Below are positions 38,116-46,512 of a DNA stretch of 64,000 bases, one piece after another; positions within the stretch are counted from its first letter, which is position 1; each line of letters begins with the position of its first letter. Origin of the DNA: Goodfellowiella coeruleoviolacea (GTDB lineage: Bacteria > Actinomycetota > Actinomycetes > Mycobacteriales > Pseudonocardiaceae); assembly GCF_024171785.1 (NCBI RefSeq), contig NZ_JAMTCK010000002.1:248001-312000 (forward strand), written 5' to 3'. The position numbers and the translations under genes are program-made. The notes under the pieces are model-generated. The model did no database searches and was not told where the DNA came from. It was given only the letters and a program-made list of their open reading frames with translations.

Positions 38116-38144
38116 TTGATCGCCGGTTGACATGGTTTTGACCG
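38116..38144 (+). promoter_or_regulatory. Three 11-bp-phased TTGA repeats, candidate SARP box before AfsA
   Basis: Three heptamers, TTGATCG (38116), TTGACAT (38127) and TTGACCG (38138), start exactly 11 bp apart with 4-bp spacers. SARP regulators bind heptamer direct repeats with this spacing, over the -35 region and about 8 bp from the -10. Here a possible -10, CAGTGT, begins 8 bp after the last repeat, about 115 bp before the AfsA start. A two-copy version lies before the carboxylase operon. Confidence 0.55.
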
Positions 38145-38272
38145 TCCTCTGCCAGTGTGTTCCGGGAAATGGCCGGAAAACGTGCGGTGTGCCGTCCCCG
38201 GCGGTGTCCCACGCTGGTGACCTCGACCAACGAGCCGACTGACGTGCTGTGCGAGGGGAGCGCGAAGTAACG

Positions 38273-39289
38273 ATGACCGTCAGTATCGAGTCCGTTGACC
38301 GCCTGGAGCAGGTGGCCGGGCTGAGTTTTCTGCGCACCGTTGACCGCACGCTGGTGCACCGTTCGGCGGTGGCCGAGGTCTTTGTCACGGACATGTGCCG
38401 GATCGCTGACTACCAGTACGTGGCCGGTGCCCAGCTGCCGCTCACCCACGGCTACTACAACGACCACGTCCAGTCGACCGCACTGTTCGACCCGCTGTTG
38501 TTGGCCGAGGCGAGCAGGCAGGCCGGGATCTGCGGCGCACACCTGTGCGGAGTGCCCAGACAAACCGCGATCCTGGTCAACACCTTTTCGCTGGAACTGG
38601 CCAACCTCGACGCGCTGGCGGTCGGTCGCGCCCCGGGGCGACTGCGGATCGACTGCGCCTTCCAGCCGCTGCGGGTCCGGGCCGGCAAGCTGCGCAGGGG
38701 CATGGTCGAGCAGCAGCTGTACGTGGCCGACCGCCGGGTCGGCCAGCACCGGATGGAAGTGCAGTTCCTCAGCCACACCGAGCACGACGCCCTGCGCCAC
38801 GCGCAGCGGGGCAGTGCCGCGCCGTCCACCGCCGACCTGGCCGACGTCCCGCACCTGCGGCAGGTCGCGCCGCACCTGGTGGGCCGGGCCCACCCGCTGA
38901 ACGTGGTGCTGGCCGACCCGGTGGAGGTGGACGGCCAGCTGCGGGCACTGGTCCGGCCCCGGCTGGGCAACCGGGCGATCTTCGACCACGACTACGACCA
39001 CCTGCCGGCCATGTCCCTGGCCGAGGCCGCCCGCCAGCTGGCCCTGATGTCGGTGGACGACGGCACCGGCGCGGTGGCCGCGCGCACCCACCTCGGCTCG
39101 GTCGGCGGGGACTTCCTGCGCTTCGCCGAACTGGACGAGCCGGTGTTCGCCGCGACCCCGCGCACCCCGGCCGGCGCGCCCGAGCGGGTGGCGGCCAGGA
39201 CGGTCACCTTCACCCAGTCCGGCGCCGAGATCGCCCGCATCACCCTGACCCTCGTTCCCTCGTCGCTGATCGGAGCCTTGGATGACTAG
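38273..39289 (+). CDS. AfsA-type gamma-butyrolactone biosynthesis protein
   Basis: The 338-residue protein is a tandem hotdog-fold AfsA protein. Family marks include VHRSAVAEVFVTD near residue 35, DYQYVAGAQLPLTHGYYNDH and DPLLLAEASRQAGI, and repeated versions in the second half (VHPLNVV, MSLAEAARQLAL). AfsA condenses a beta-ketoacyl-ACP with dihydroxyacetone phosphate to make the butenolide core of A-factor-like signals. The ATG at 38273 follows GAGGGG and GAAG. It overlaps the next gene by 8 nt. No TetR-type butyrolactone receptor is present in the window, so the product may be a cluster metabolite rather than a classical hormone. Confidence 0.85.
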   Translation: MTVSIESVDRLEQVAGLSFLRTVDRTLVHRSAVAEVFVTDMCRIADYQYVAGAQLPLTHGYYNDHVQSTALFDPLLLAEASRQAGICGAHLCGVPRQTAILVNTFSLELANLDALAVGRAPGRLRIDCAFQPLRVRAGKLRRGMVEQQLYVADRRVGQHRMEVQFLSHTEHDALRHAQRGSAAPSTADLADVPHLRQVAPHLVGRAHPLNVVLADPVEVDGQLRALVRPRLGNRAIFDHDYDHLPAMSLAEAARQLALMSVDDGTGAVAARTHLGSVGGDFLRFAELDEPVFAATPRTPAGAPERVAARTVTFTQSGAEIARITLTLVPSSLIGALDD

Positions 39290-39950
39290 TTCGCCCGACC
39301 CGACCGTGCAGGCGGTCTGGACGGACTTCGGCGGGGTGCTCACCCCGCCGATCGCCCACACGTTCACGCGTTTCTGCACGGCGATGGAACTCGACCCCGA
39401 GCCGCTGATGAAGGCGATCATGAAGGTCACCGCGACCTACCAGACCGACGACATCATGCTGCCGCTGGACACCCCGCTGGTCACCGAGCAGGAGTGGCTG
39501 CGCCAGGTCGGCGAGGTGCTGCGCGCCGACACCGGCATCGAGGTGCGGCTGAGCACGCTGGCCGACGCCTGGTTCGACGGCCGCGAGACCAACACCGCCT
39601 GGGTGCAGCGGTTGCGGGAACTGCGCTCGCGCGGGCTGTTCGTGGGCCTGCTGTCCAACATGGTGCCGGCCTGGGACGCGCACTGGCGGCGGATGGTGCC
39701 CGCGAGCGAGTTCGACGACGTGCTGCTGTCCTTCGAGATCGGTCACCGCAAGCCGGCCAGGGAGGCCTTCGACCTGGCCGTGCGGCGCTCCGGGATCGCC
39801 GCCGAGCACAGCGTGTTCGTCGACGACCTGGACAGCAACTGCGCGGGCGCGGAGGCGGCCGGGTGGCGCGCGATCCACTTCACCGACACGGCGACGGCCA
39901 TCACCCTGCTGGACACGTTGCTCGGCGAGCGGGCCGGAGCGCTGCGATGA
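39282..39950 (+). CDS. HAD family hydrolase, candidate butenolide phosphatase
   Basis: The 222-residue protein has HAD motif I DFGGVLTP (nucleophile Asp15; the second Asp is Gly, as is common in DFGGVL-type members), motif II LLSNMVP, motif III in HRKPAREAF and motif IV VFVDDLDSN. It starts inside the AfsA stop and its own stop overlaps the SDR start by ATGA, so the three genes are tightly coupled. Since the AfsA product carries a phosphate, removal by this enzyme is the natural guess. The Gly in place of the second Asp could mean a different chemistry. Confidence 0.83.
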   Translation: MTSSPDPTVQAVWTDFGGVLTPPIAHTFTRFCTAMELDPEPLMKAIMKVTATYQTDDIMLPLDTPLVTEQEWLRQVGEVLRADTGIEVRLSTLADAWFDGRETNTAWVQRLRELRSRGLFVGLLSNMVPAWDAHWRRMVPASEFDDVLLSFEIGHRKPAREAFDLAVRRSGIAAEHSVFVDDLDSNCAGAEAAGWRAIHFTDTATAITLLDTLLGERAGALR

Positions 39951-40651
39951 GCCGTTCGGTACTGGTCACCGGGGGAAACCGGGGCATCGGCCTGGCCGTG
40001 GCGCGGGCGTTCGCCGACGCCGGCGACAAGGTGGCGATCACCTACCGGTCCGGCGAACCGCCCGCGGGGCTGTTCGGGGTGCGCTGCGACGTGACCGACA
40101 CCGACTCGGTGGAGGCCGCCTTCGACGAGGTGCGCGCCCAGCACGGGCCGGTCGAGGTGCTGGTGTCCAACGCCGGCACCACCCGGGACGGACTGCTGGT
40201 CGGCATGTCCGAACAGGACTTCTTCGACGTGGTCAACACCAACCTGCTCGGCGCCGTGCGGGTGGCCAAGCGCGCCAGCCAGGACATGGTGCGCGCCCGC
40301 TGGGGCCGCGTCATCTTCATCGGCTCCACCACCGCGTTCTGGGGTGGGGCCGGGGTCACCAACTACGCGGCGTCCAAGTCCGGGCTGGTCGGCCTGGCCC
40401 GGTCGCTGGCCTGGGAACTGGGGCCGCGCAACATCACCGTCAACGTGGTGTACCCGGGGATCATCGACACCGACATGGGCGACACCATCACCGGCAAGGC
40501 CCGCGAGCACGTCATCAACAACACCGCGCTGCGCCGCGTGGGCACGGTCGACGAGGTGGCACCGGTGGTGCGGTTCGTGGCCAGCGCCGAGGCGAGCTAC
40601 GTCACCGGCGCCCTCATCCCGGTCAGCGGCGGCAACGGCATGGGCCACTGA
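39947..40651 (+). CDS. SDR-family 3-oxoacyl-ACP reductase (FabG/MabA-like)
   Basis: The 234-residue protein has the NADP-binding GGNRGIG motif, a SNAG motif and the catalytic Ser127, Tyr140 and Lys144 (IGSTTAFWGG..., NYAASKSG). Sequence style is that of actinobacterial FabG1/MabA. It could reduce beta-ketoacyl-ACP for chain assembly, or reduce the butenolide made by AfsA. Its ATG overlaps the HAD stop. Two roles are possible and only one SDR is visible in the locus. Confidence 0.88.
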   Translation: MSRSVLVTGGNRGIGLAVARAFADAGDKVAITYRSGEPPAGLFGVRCDVTDTDSVEAAFDEVRAQHGPVEVLVSNAGTTRDGLLVGMSEQDFFDVVNTNLLGAVRVAKRASQDMVRARWGRVIFIGSTTAFWGGAGVTNYAASKSGLVGLARSLAWELGPRNITVNVVYPGIIDTDMGDTITGKAREHVINNTALRRVGTVDEVAPVVRFVASAEASYVTGALIPVSGGNGMGH

Positions 40652-40734
40652 GGCACCTGCCCCGCACGACCGCGCCCCGAGGGGCGCGCGCACTGTCCAC
40701 AGCAGACCACCAGTCGGCAGAGGAGAAGCAGGAG

Positions 40735-41289
40735 ATGTCCGAGCACACCGAGGGCGCGGCCGCGCGGGTCCCGCAGGACCTGCGGAACACGGCAGCGCAG
40801 ATTCCGCCGGAGATCCTGGAGGTCGCCCTGGGCGTCAGCCGGGTGTTCGCCACCCTGGACGAGGAGGCGGCGCGCCGCTACATCGCGCCGGACTTCGTCG
40901 ACCACGAGGCGTCCCCCGGCGTGGGCGGCGGGCCGCAGGGCTACCTGACCACCGCCCGCTACATGCGCACCGCGTTCTCCGAGGCCACCTGGCAGCCCGA
41001 CGACTTCTTCGCCTTCGGCGACCGGTTCGCCGTGCGGGTCACCTTCAGCGGCCGGCACACCGGCGAGTTCCTGGGCGTGCCGCCCACCGGCAACGAGGTC
41101 AGGGTGCAGCACCTGCACTTCTACCGGGTGGCCGGCGGCCAGGCCGTGGAGCACTGGGGCGCCAGGGACGAACTGAAGCTGCTGCGCCAGATCGGCGTGT
41201 TCACCCCGGACCACCCCACCCCGGCCGACGCCGGTGCCGCCCTGTTCGCGGCCGAGCAGGCCGCCGGAGCGCCGTCGTTGGCCGGCTGA
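40735..41289 (+). CDS. SnoaL-like protein
   Basis: The 184-residue protein shows the SnoaL/ester cyclase layout: RVFATLDEEAARRYIAPDFVDHE at the start of the domain, GPQGYLTTARYMRTAF, FGDRFAVRVTFSGRHTGEFLGVPPTG and VQHLHFYRVAGGQAVEHWGARDEL. SnoaL proteins perform aldol cyclisation of polyketides, but many relatives are isomerases, hydroxylases or of unknown use. The N-terminal 30 residues are extra. It follows the SDR by 83 bp on the same strand and lies before the quinoprotein gene. Confidence 0.8.
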   Translation: MSEHTEGAAARVPQDLRNTAAQIPPEILEVALGVSRVFATLDEEAARRYIAPDFVDHEASPGVGGGPQGYLTTARYMRTAFSEATWQPDDFFAFGDRFAVRVTFSGRHTGEFLGVPPTGNEVRVQHLHFYRVAGGQAVEHWGARDELKLLRQIGVFTPDHPTPADAGAALFAAEQAAGAPSLAG

Positions 41290-41409
41290 CCCATCACCGG
41301 CCACCGGTGTCCCGCACGCCTGTTGCCCTCGGCGCGGCCGACTCCCGGCCACCGTCCGATGTGGAGCGTGCCAGGCACTGGGGGCCACACCAGGAAGGAA
41401 CCTCTTTTG

Positions 41410-43065
41410 ATGGCCCGTGCTCGAAACTGGATCCACCGCCTGGCCAGCGGGCTCGGCGTCGCCGCGGCCGTCGTGGCCACCACGGTGGCCGTGGCACCGG
41501 CCGTGCCCGCCGCCCCTGCCGCACCCGCGGCCCAGGACGCGGCGGCAGGCCAGGACGCCGGCACGCTCGGACTGCCGCTGACCCAGTGGGCGGTGGGTGG
41601 GCAGAACATCCACAACACCCGCTCCAACCCGTTCGAGACCACCATTTCCCCGGCCAACGCCAACAAGCTCGCGCTCAAGTGGAGCCTGGAGACCGCCGGT
41701 GACACCACCGCCACGCCCGCCGTCGTCGGCGGCGCGGTGTACTTCCCCGACTGGGGCGGGTACTTCTACAAGGTCGACGCCAAGACCGGCAAGCTGATCT
41801 GGAAGCACAAGATCTCCGAGTACAACGGCGTCGAGGGCGCGGTGTCGCGCACCGCCCCGATCGTCTCGGGCGACACCGTCTACATCGGGGACCAGCCGCC
41901 CGGCAAGCCGGCCAACGGCGCGCACCTGATGGCCATCGACACCGCCACCGGCAACCTGCGCTGGATCACCAGGGTGCACCCGCACCCGGTCGCCGCGCTC
42001 ACCGGTGCCGGTGTGCTCCACAACGGCGTGATCTACCAGGGCGTCTCCTCCCGCGAGGAGCCGCTGTCCACCCTGCCCGGGTACGTGTGCTGCACGTTCC
42101 GCGGTGCCGTGGTGGCGGTGGAGGCCAGGACCGGCAAGATCCTGTGGACCACCTACACGATCCCGGACAACGGGGGCGTGCCCGGCGGCTACGCGGGCGG
42201 CTCGGTGTTCGGCACCACCCCGGTGGTGGACCCGATCCGGCGCACCATCTACGTGGGCACCGGCAACAACTACATCCTGCCGGCCGAGGTGAAGCGGTGC
42301 CAGGAGGCGGGCGGCACGCCCGAGCAGTGCCTGTCGCCGGACAACCACATGGACTCCATCCTCGCCCTGGACATGGCCACCGGGCGGATCAAGTGGGCCC
42401 AGGGGGAGCGGCGCTTCGACGACTGGAACGCCGGCTGCCTGCCCGGCTACCCGAGTCACAACTGCCCGGACAACAACGGCCCCGACTACGGGTTCGCCGC
42501 CGGGCCGCAGCTGTTCTGGACCAGGGGCGCCGACGGCCGCATCCGGCAGGTGCTGGGCGCCGGGGAGAAGAGCGGCGACTACTGGCTGCTCAACCCCGAC
42601 GACGGCAGCGTGATCTGGCGCAAGGCCACCGGCCCCGGCGGCATCCACGGCGGCATCGAGTGGGGCACCGCCACCGACGGCCAGCGCGTCTACATCGCCC
42701 AGGCCAACACCGACCGCACCCCGTGGACGCTGCCCGACGGGCGGACGGTGACCTCCGGCAACTTCTCCGCGGTCGACGCGGCCACCGGCAAGGTGGTCTG
42801 GCAGATCCCCGACCCGGCCGGCGGCGTGCTGCTGGGCGCGGTCACCGTGGCCAACGGGGTCTTCTACGCCGGCTCGGAGAAGGGCAACATGTACGCCATC
42901 GACGCCAGGACCGGCAAGATCCTGTTCGACTACGTCGGTGAGGGCAGTTCGGTCGCCGGCCCCGCCGTGGTGAACGGCACGGTGTACTGGAGCAACGGCA
43001 AGACCAGTTTCGGCGAGGGCCACAACGGCAACACCTTCTACGCCTTCTCCCTCGGCGGCCGGTGA
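41410..43065 (+). CDS. Secreted PQQ-dependent dehydrogenase (PVA-dehydrogenase-like quinoprotein)
   Basis: The 551-residue protein has a Sec-type signal (RARNWIHRLASGLGVAAAVV..., residues 1-about 38), then an eight-bladed beta-propeller with repeated A-x-D-x-x-T-G-K-x-x-W tryptophan-docking motifs (for example AIDTATGNLRW, AVDAATGKVVWQ, AIDARTGKILFDY). A vicinal pair Cys227-Cys228 in YVCCTFRG recalls the disulfide ring that contacts PQQ, and the CCTFRG context resembles poly(vinyl alcohol) dehydrogenases. There is no haem-binding CxxCH, so electrons leave to an external acceptor. It oxidises an alcohol, substrate unknown. It lies 35 bp before pqqA, so holoenzyme and cofactor are probably made together. 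Confidence 0.85.
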   Translation: MARARNWIHRLASGLGVAAAVVATTVAVAPAVPAAPAAPAAQDAAAGQDAGTLGLPLTQWAVGGQNIHNTRSNPFETTISPANANKLALKWSLETAGDTTATPAVVGGAVYFPDWGGYFYKVDAKTGKLIWKHKISEYNGVEGAVSRTAPIVSGDTVYIGDQPPGKPANGAHLMAIDTATGNLRWITRVHPHPVAALTGAGVLHNGVIYQGVSSREEPLSTLPGYVCCTFRGAVVAVEARTGKILWTTYTIPDNGGVPGGYAGGSVFGTTPVVDPIRRTIYVGTGNNYILPAEVKRCQEAGGTPEQCLSPDNHMDSILALDMATGRIKWAQGERRFDDWNAGCLPGYPSHNCPDNNGPDYGFAAGPQLFWTRGADGRIRQVLGAGEKSGDYWLLNPDDGSVIWRKATGPGGIHGGIEWGTATDGQRVYIAQANTDRTPWTLPDGRTVTSGNFSAVDAATGKVVWQIPDPAGGVLLGAVTVANGVFYAGSEKGNMYAIDARTGKILFDYVGEGSSVAGPAVVNGTVYWSNGKTSFGEGHNGNTFYAFSLGGR

Positions 43066-43100
43066 CCCGTGTTCCACCCCAGCACGCAGAGAGGTGCCTG

Positions 43101-43244
43101 ATGGCGGACAAGCACACCGCGGTCGATCCGGTTGTCCAGACGTCGGTCCAGGCCGATGTCTCGGCTCGCCCGCACTGGCAGCGGCCGGAGATCGAGGACT
43201 TCGAGACGGCCATGGAAGTGACGGCCTACGTCGCGCGCCGGTAG
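43101..43244 (+). CDS. pqqA: PqqA, ribosomal peptide precursor of PQQ
   Basis: This 47-residue peptide carries the PqqA core E-V-T-A-Y: Glu39 and Tyr43 are the two residues that PqqE cross-links and from which the cofactor is built. The rest is a polar leader. The ATG at 43101 follows GAGAGG. It is longer than the 22 to 30-residue PqqA of many proteobacteria. It is followed by a strong terminator before pqqC, so more pqqA than enzyme message is expected. Confidence 0.88.
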   Translation: MADKHTAVDPVVQTSVQADVSARPHWQRPEIEDFETAMEVTAYVARR

Positions 43245-43256
43245 TTGGCCGCCCGT

Positions 43257-43322
43257 GGGGGACCCTGGGTGGACGGCGATGTCCGCAGTGGACGGACACC
43301 AGCCGGGGTCCCCCCTTTTTTT
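43257..43322 (+). terminator. Intrinsic terminator/attenuator between pqqA and pqqC
   Basis: GGGGGACCC (43257-43265) pairs with GGGTCCCCC (43306-43314), directly followed by seven T (43316-43322). Inner pairs (TGTCC with GGACA, 43280-43300) make a long branched stem. This is the clearest rho-independent terminator in the window. Downstream pqqCDEB need read-through, or a promoter inside 43323-43394, which I do not see. Confidence 0.85.
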
Positions 43323-43394
43323 CACGCCCCGCGATCCCCGTCGTCCGACCAGCGCCCCGCGTGCAAGGCGGGGCGCGGTGAGGAGTGCGCCACC

Positions 43395-44162
43395 ATGTCC
43401 GTCGAGCCGAGTCCGGACCCGGCACCACTGTCCACAGGGGAGTTCGTGGCCCGGCTGCGCGCGTGCGGCCAGCGCTACTGGGCCGATCACCCCTTCCACG
43501 TGCGGTTGCGCCAGGGCGGGCTGAGCCCGGACGAACTGCGTTCGTGGGTGGCCAACCGCTGGTACTACCAGAAGAACCTGCCGGTCAAGAACGCGGCGAT
43601 CATCGCCAACTGCCCGGTCGTGGCGGTGCGCCGAGCCTGGCTGCACCGCATCGCCTTCCAGGACGGCACCGAGCCGAACACCGGTGGCCTGGCCGACTGG
43701 CTGGACCTGGCCGAGGCGGTCGGGCTGAGCCGGGCCGAGGTGCTCGACGAGCGGCACGTGCTGCCCGGGGTCCGCTTCGCGGTCGACGCCTACGTCACCT
43801 TCACCCGCACCCGGCCGTGGACCGAGGGGATCGCGGCGGCGCTGACCGAGCTGTTCTCCCCGACGCTGATGCGCGACCGCGTCGCGGCGTTCCGGGAGCA
43901 CTACCCGTGGATCGCGCCGGCTGGCTACACCTACTTCGAGTCCCGCATCGCGGAGGTCGGCTCGGACGCCGAGCACACCCTGCGCCTGGTGGTCGAGCAC
44001 TGCCGCACCCGGGCGCGGCAGGACGCCGCCGTGGCGGCGTTGACCTTCAAGTGCGACGTGCTCTGGTCCATTGTGGACACCATCGAGCACGCGACGGCCT
44101 GCCGGGGACACCGAGCGGCCGCCGCGGCCGAGCGGCCGAGGCCACTGGTGAGCGCCGGATGA
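43395..44162 (+). CDS. pqqC: PqqC, pyrroloquinoline-quinone synthase
   Basis: The 255-residue all-alpha enzyme begins its conserved part at LRACGQRYWADHPFHVRLRQGGLSPDELRSWVANRWYYQKNLPVKNAAIIANCP and has a HVLPGVRFAVDAYV segment. These contain the His, Tyr, Arg and Lys residues that bind the AHQQ intermediate and PQQ. It performs the last ring closure and eight-electron oxidation with molecular oxygen. The ATG follows GAGGAG. Its stop overlaps pqqD by ATGA. Confidence 0.93.
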   Translation: MSVEPSPDPAPLSTGEFVARLRACGQRYWADHPFHVRLRQGGLSPDELRSWVANRWYYQKNLPVKNAAIIANCPVVAVRRAWLHRIAFQDGTEPNTGGLADWLDLAEAVGLSRAEVLDERHVLPGVRFAVDAYVTFTRTRPWTEGIAAALTELFSPTLMRDRVAAFREHYPWIAPAGYTYFESRIAEVGSDAEHTLRLVVEHCRTRARQDAAVAALTFKCDVLWSIVDTIEHATACRGHRAAAAAERPRPLVSAG

Positions 44163-44452
44163 GCGAACAGTCCACGCCGCAAGCCCACTCCGGGGGCCGG
44201 CCGGTGCTGCGGCGCGGCGTCCGGCTGGTGCACGACCCGGTCCGCGACCGGCACGCCCTGCTCTACCCCGAAGGCGTGCTGTTGCTCAACCACACCGCCG
44301 CGGCCGTGCTGCGCCGCTGTGACGGCGCCACCAGCACCGAGGACATCATCGCCGGACTGGCCGCCGACTACCGCGACGTGGCCCGGCCCGACGTCACCGA
44401 CCTGCTCGACCGGCTGCGCGACCGCCGGCTGCTGGAGGTGCGCCGTGGCTGA
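44159..44452 (+). CDS. pqqD: PqqD, peptide chaperone of PQQ biosynthesis
   Basis: The 97-residue protein has the PqqD winged-helix pattern: VRLVHDPVRDRHALLYPEGVLLLNHTAAAVLRRCDG, then a helix with TSTEDIIAGLAADY and a C-terminal RDRRLLEV. PqqD binds the PqqA leader and presents it to PqqE. It overlaps pqqC by 4 nt and pqqE by 8 nt. Confidence 0.93.
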   Translation: MSEQSTPQAHSGGRPVLRRGVRLVHDPVRDRHALLYPEGVLLLNHTAAAVLRRCDGATSTEDIIAGLAADYRDVARPDVTDLLDRLRDRRLLEVRRG

Positions 44453-45566
44453 CCACCACCTGACCGAGCACCACGGCCCGACCGAGCGCCACGGCGTGGA
44501 CCGGCCCCTGGGCATGCTGGCCGAACTCACCTACCGGTGTCCACTGCACTGCGGGTACTGCTCCAACCCGGTGGAGCTGGCCGCCTACCGCGCCGAACTG
44601 ACCACCGAGCAGTGGTGCGCCGCCATCACCCGGGCCAGGGCGTTGGGCGTGCTGCAACTGCACCTGTCCGGCGGCGAACCACTGGTGCGCGGGGACCTGG
44701 TCGAGCTGGTCGCCTGCGGCGCCCAGGCCGGCTGCTACGTCAACCTGGTCACCAGCGGGCTCGGGCTGACCCGGGCCCGGATGGCGGCGCTGGCCGAGGC
44801 CGGGCTGGCGCACGTGCAGTTGAGCGTGCAGGACGGCACACCCGAATCGGCCGACCGGATCGCGGGAACCCGCGCGTTCCACCGCAAGCTCGCCGCGGCC
44901 GAGCTGGTGCGCGCGCACCAGCTGCCGCTGACCGTGAACGCCGTGCTGCACCGGGGCAACGCCGACCACGTGGACCGGATCGCCGAGTTGGCCGCCCGGC
45001 TGGGCGCCGAGCGCCTGGAACTGGCGCACACCCAGTACTACGGCTGGGCGCTGCGCAACCGGGCCGCGCTGCTGCCGACACCGGCGCAGGTGGCGCTGGC
45101 CGCCGAGCAGGTGGCCCGGGCGCGACAGCGGTGGGGCGGGGTGATGGACATCGTGCACGTGGTGGCGGACTACTACGAGAGCCAGCCCAAGCCGTGCATG
45201 AACGGCTGGGGTCGGCGGCAGTTCACCGTCGCCCCCAACGGCGACGTGCTGCCCTGCCCGGCCGCCGCCCAGATCCCCGGCCTGGGCATCGAGAACGTGA
45301 CCCGCCGGGACCTGGCCGACATCTGGTGGTCGGGCCCGGCGTTCGAGCGCTTCCGCGGCACCGACTGGATGCGCGACCCCTGCCGCGGTTGCGTCCGCCG
45401 GGACGTCGACTTCGGCGGCTGTCGCTGCCAGGCCTTCCAGCTGCTCGGTGACGCCGCCGCCACCGACCCGGTCTGCCAGCTCTCACCGCACCACGACCTG
45501 GTTCGGCAGCTGCTCGCACCGGCCACCCAGCCGGCGATCCAGCCGCTGCCCCGGCCGTCCAGGTGA
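44445..45566 (+). CDS. pqqE: PqqE, radical SAM enzyme of PQQ biosynthesis
   Basis: The 373-residue enzyme starts at GTG 6 nt after GGAGG, inside the end of pqqD. The radical SAM CxxxCxxC motif is CPLHCGYC (Cys32, Cys36, Cys39), followed by LSGGEPLVR (the GGE motif). A C-terminal SPASM region has CMNGWG, CPAAA, and CRGC...GGCRC, cysteines for auxiliary iron-sulfur clusters. It forms the Glu-Tyr carbon-carbon bond in PqqA, using PqqD. Confidence 0.93.
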   Translation: MADHHLTEHHGPTERHGVDRPLGMLAELTYRCPLHCGYCSNPVELAAYRAELTTEQWCAAITRARALGVLQLHLSGGEPLVRGDLVELVACGAQAGCYVNLVTSGLGLTRARMAALAEAGLAHVQLSVQDGTPESADRIAGTRAFHRKLAAAELVRAHQLPLTVNAVLHRGNADHVDRIAELAARLGAERLELAHTQYYGWALRNRAALLPTPAQVALAAEQVARARQRWGGVMDIVHVVADYYESQPKPCMNGWGRRQFTVAPNGDVLPCPAAAQIPGLGIENVTRRDLADIWWSGPAFERFRGTDWMRDPCRGCVRRDVDFGGCRCQAFQLLGDAAATDPVCQLSPHHDLVRQLLAPATQPAIQPLPRPSR

Positions 45567-45594
45567 CAGCACCGTCCGAAGTGGAGGGATGATC

Positions 45595-46494
45595 GTGCGG
45601 GTACGGGTACTGGGCAGCGCCGCCGGCGGCGGCGTGCCGCAGTGGAACTGCGCGTGCGCGCAGTGCACGCGGGCCAGACGGCAGGGCGCGGGCGCGTGGC
45701 GCGGCCAGGACGCGCTGGCCGTGGCCGGCAGCGAGGGCTGGTTCCTGGTCAACGTCTCCCCGGACGTGCGCGCCCAGGTGCTGGCCACACCCGAGCTGGC
45801 GCCGGGGCCGGGCCGGCGCCAGACACCGCTGCGCGGCGTGCTGCTCACCGACGCCGAACTCGACCACACCCTGGGCATCGCCGCGCTGCGCGAGGGCAGC
45901 GCGCTGGACGTGCACGCCAGCCCGGTGGTGCTGCGCGCGTTGACCGAGGGCTTCCCGGTGCGCACCCTGCTGGCCGGCTACGGCGGCCTGCGCTGGCACG
46001 CGGTGCTTCCCGGGCAGCCCATCCGGCTGGCCGCCGAGCTGACCGCCACGCCGATCGCGCTCGGCCACAAGCGCCCGCGCTACGCGGCCGCCCTGCCGGC
46101 CGGCCCGGAGTGGGTGCTGGCCTACCGGTTCCACGACACCAGCACCGGCGGTGTGCTGGTCTACGCGCCGGGCCTGGCCGAGTGGTCACCGGCCTTCGAC
46201 GCGGCCGTGGCCGGGGCGGACTGGGTGATCCTGGACGGGACGTTCTGGCGCGACGAGGAGCTGGCGCACAGCACGGGCGAGCGGACCGCAGCGACCGCGC
46301 GGCAGATGGGGCACCTGCCGATCGGGGGCGAGCACGGGAGCCTGCGCCGGCTGGCCCACCACCCCTCGGTCCGGTTCTGCTACACCCACCTGAACAACAC
46401 CAACCCGGTGTTGGACGCGGCCGGCCCGGAACGCGCCCAACTCACCGAGGCCGGTGCCCAGCTGGCCGAGGACGGCCAGCTGCTGACACTGTGA
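45595..46494 (+). CDS. pqqB: PqqB, metallo-hydrolase-fold protein of PQQ biosynthesis
   Basis: The protein is about 299 residues from the GTG at 45595. I prefer this to the ATG 6 nt upstream, because GGAGGG ends directly before that ATG but lies 6 nt before the GTG. Marks are LGSAAGGGVPQWNC at the N-terminus, a zinc-type CACAQC, the LTDAELDHTLGI metal-binding region and GHLPIGGEHG near the end. PqqB is a metallo-beta-lactamase-fold oxygenase acting on a cross-linked Tyr intermediate. A dedicated PqqF peptidase is missing from the window. Confidence 0.92.
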   Translation: MRVRVLGSAAGGGVPQWNCACAQCTRARRQGAGAWRGQDALAVAGSEGWFLVNVSPDVRAQVLATPELAPGPGRRQTPLRGVLLTDAELDHTLGIAALREGSALDVHASPVVLRALTEGFPVRTLLAGYGGLRWHAVLPGQPIRLAAELTATPIALGHKRPRYAAALPAGPEWVLAYRFHDTSTGGVLVYAPGLAEWSPAFDAAVAGADWVILDGTFWRDEELAHSTGERTAATARQMGHLPIGGEHGSLRRLAHHPSVRFCYTHLNNTNPVLDAAGPERAQLTEAGAQLAEDGQLLTL

Positions 46495-46512
46495 CCGAAC
46501 TGGACAGTCCGA

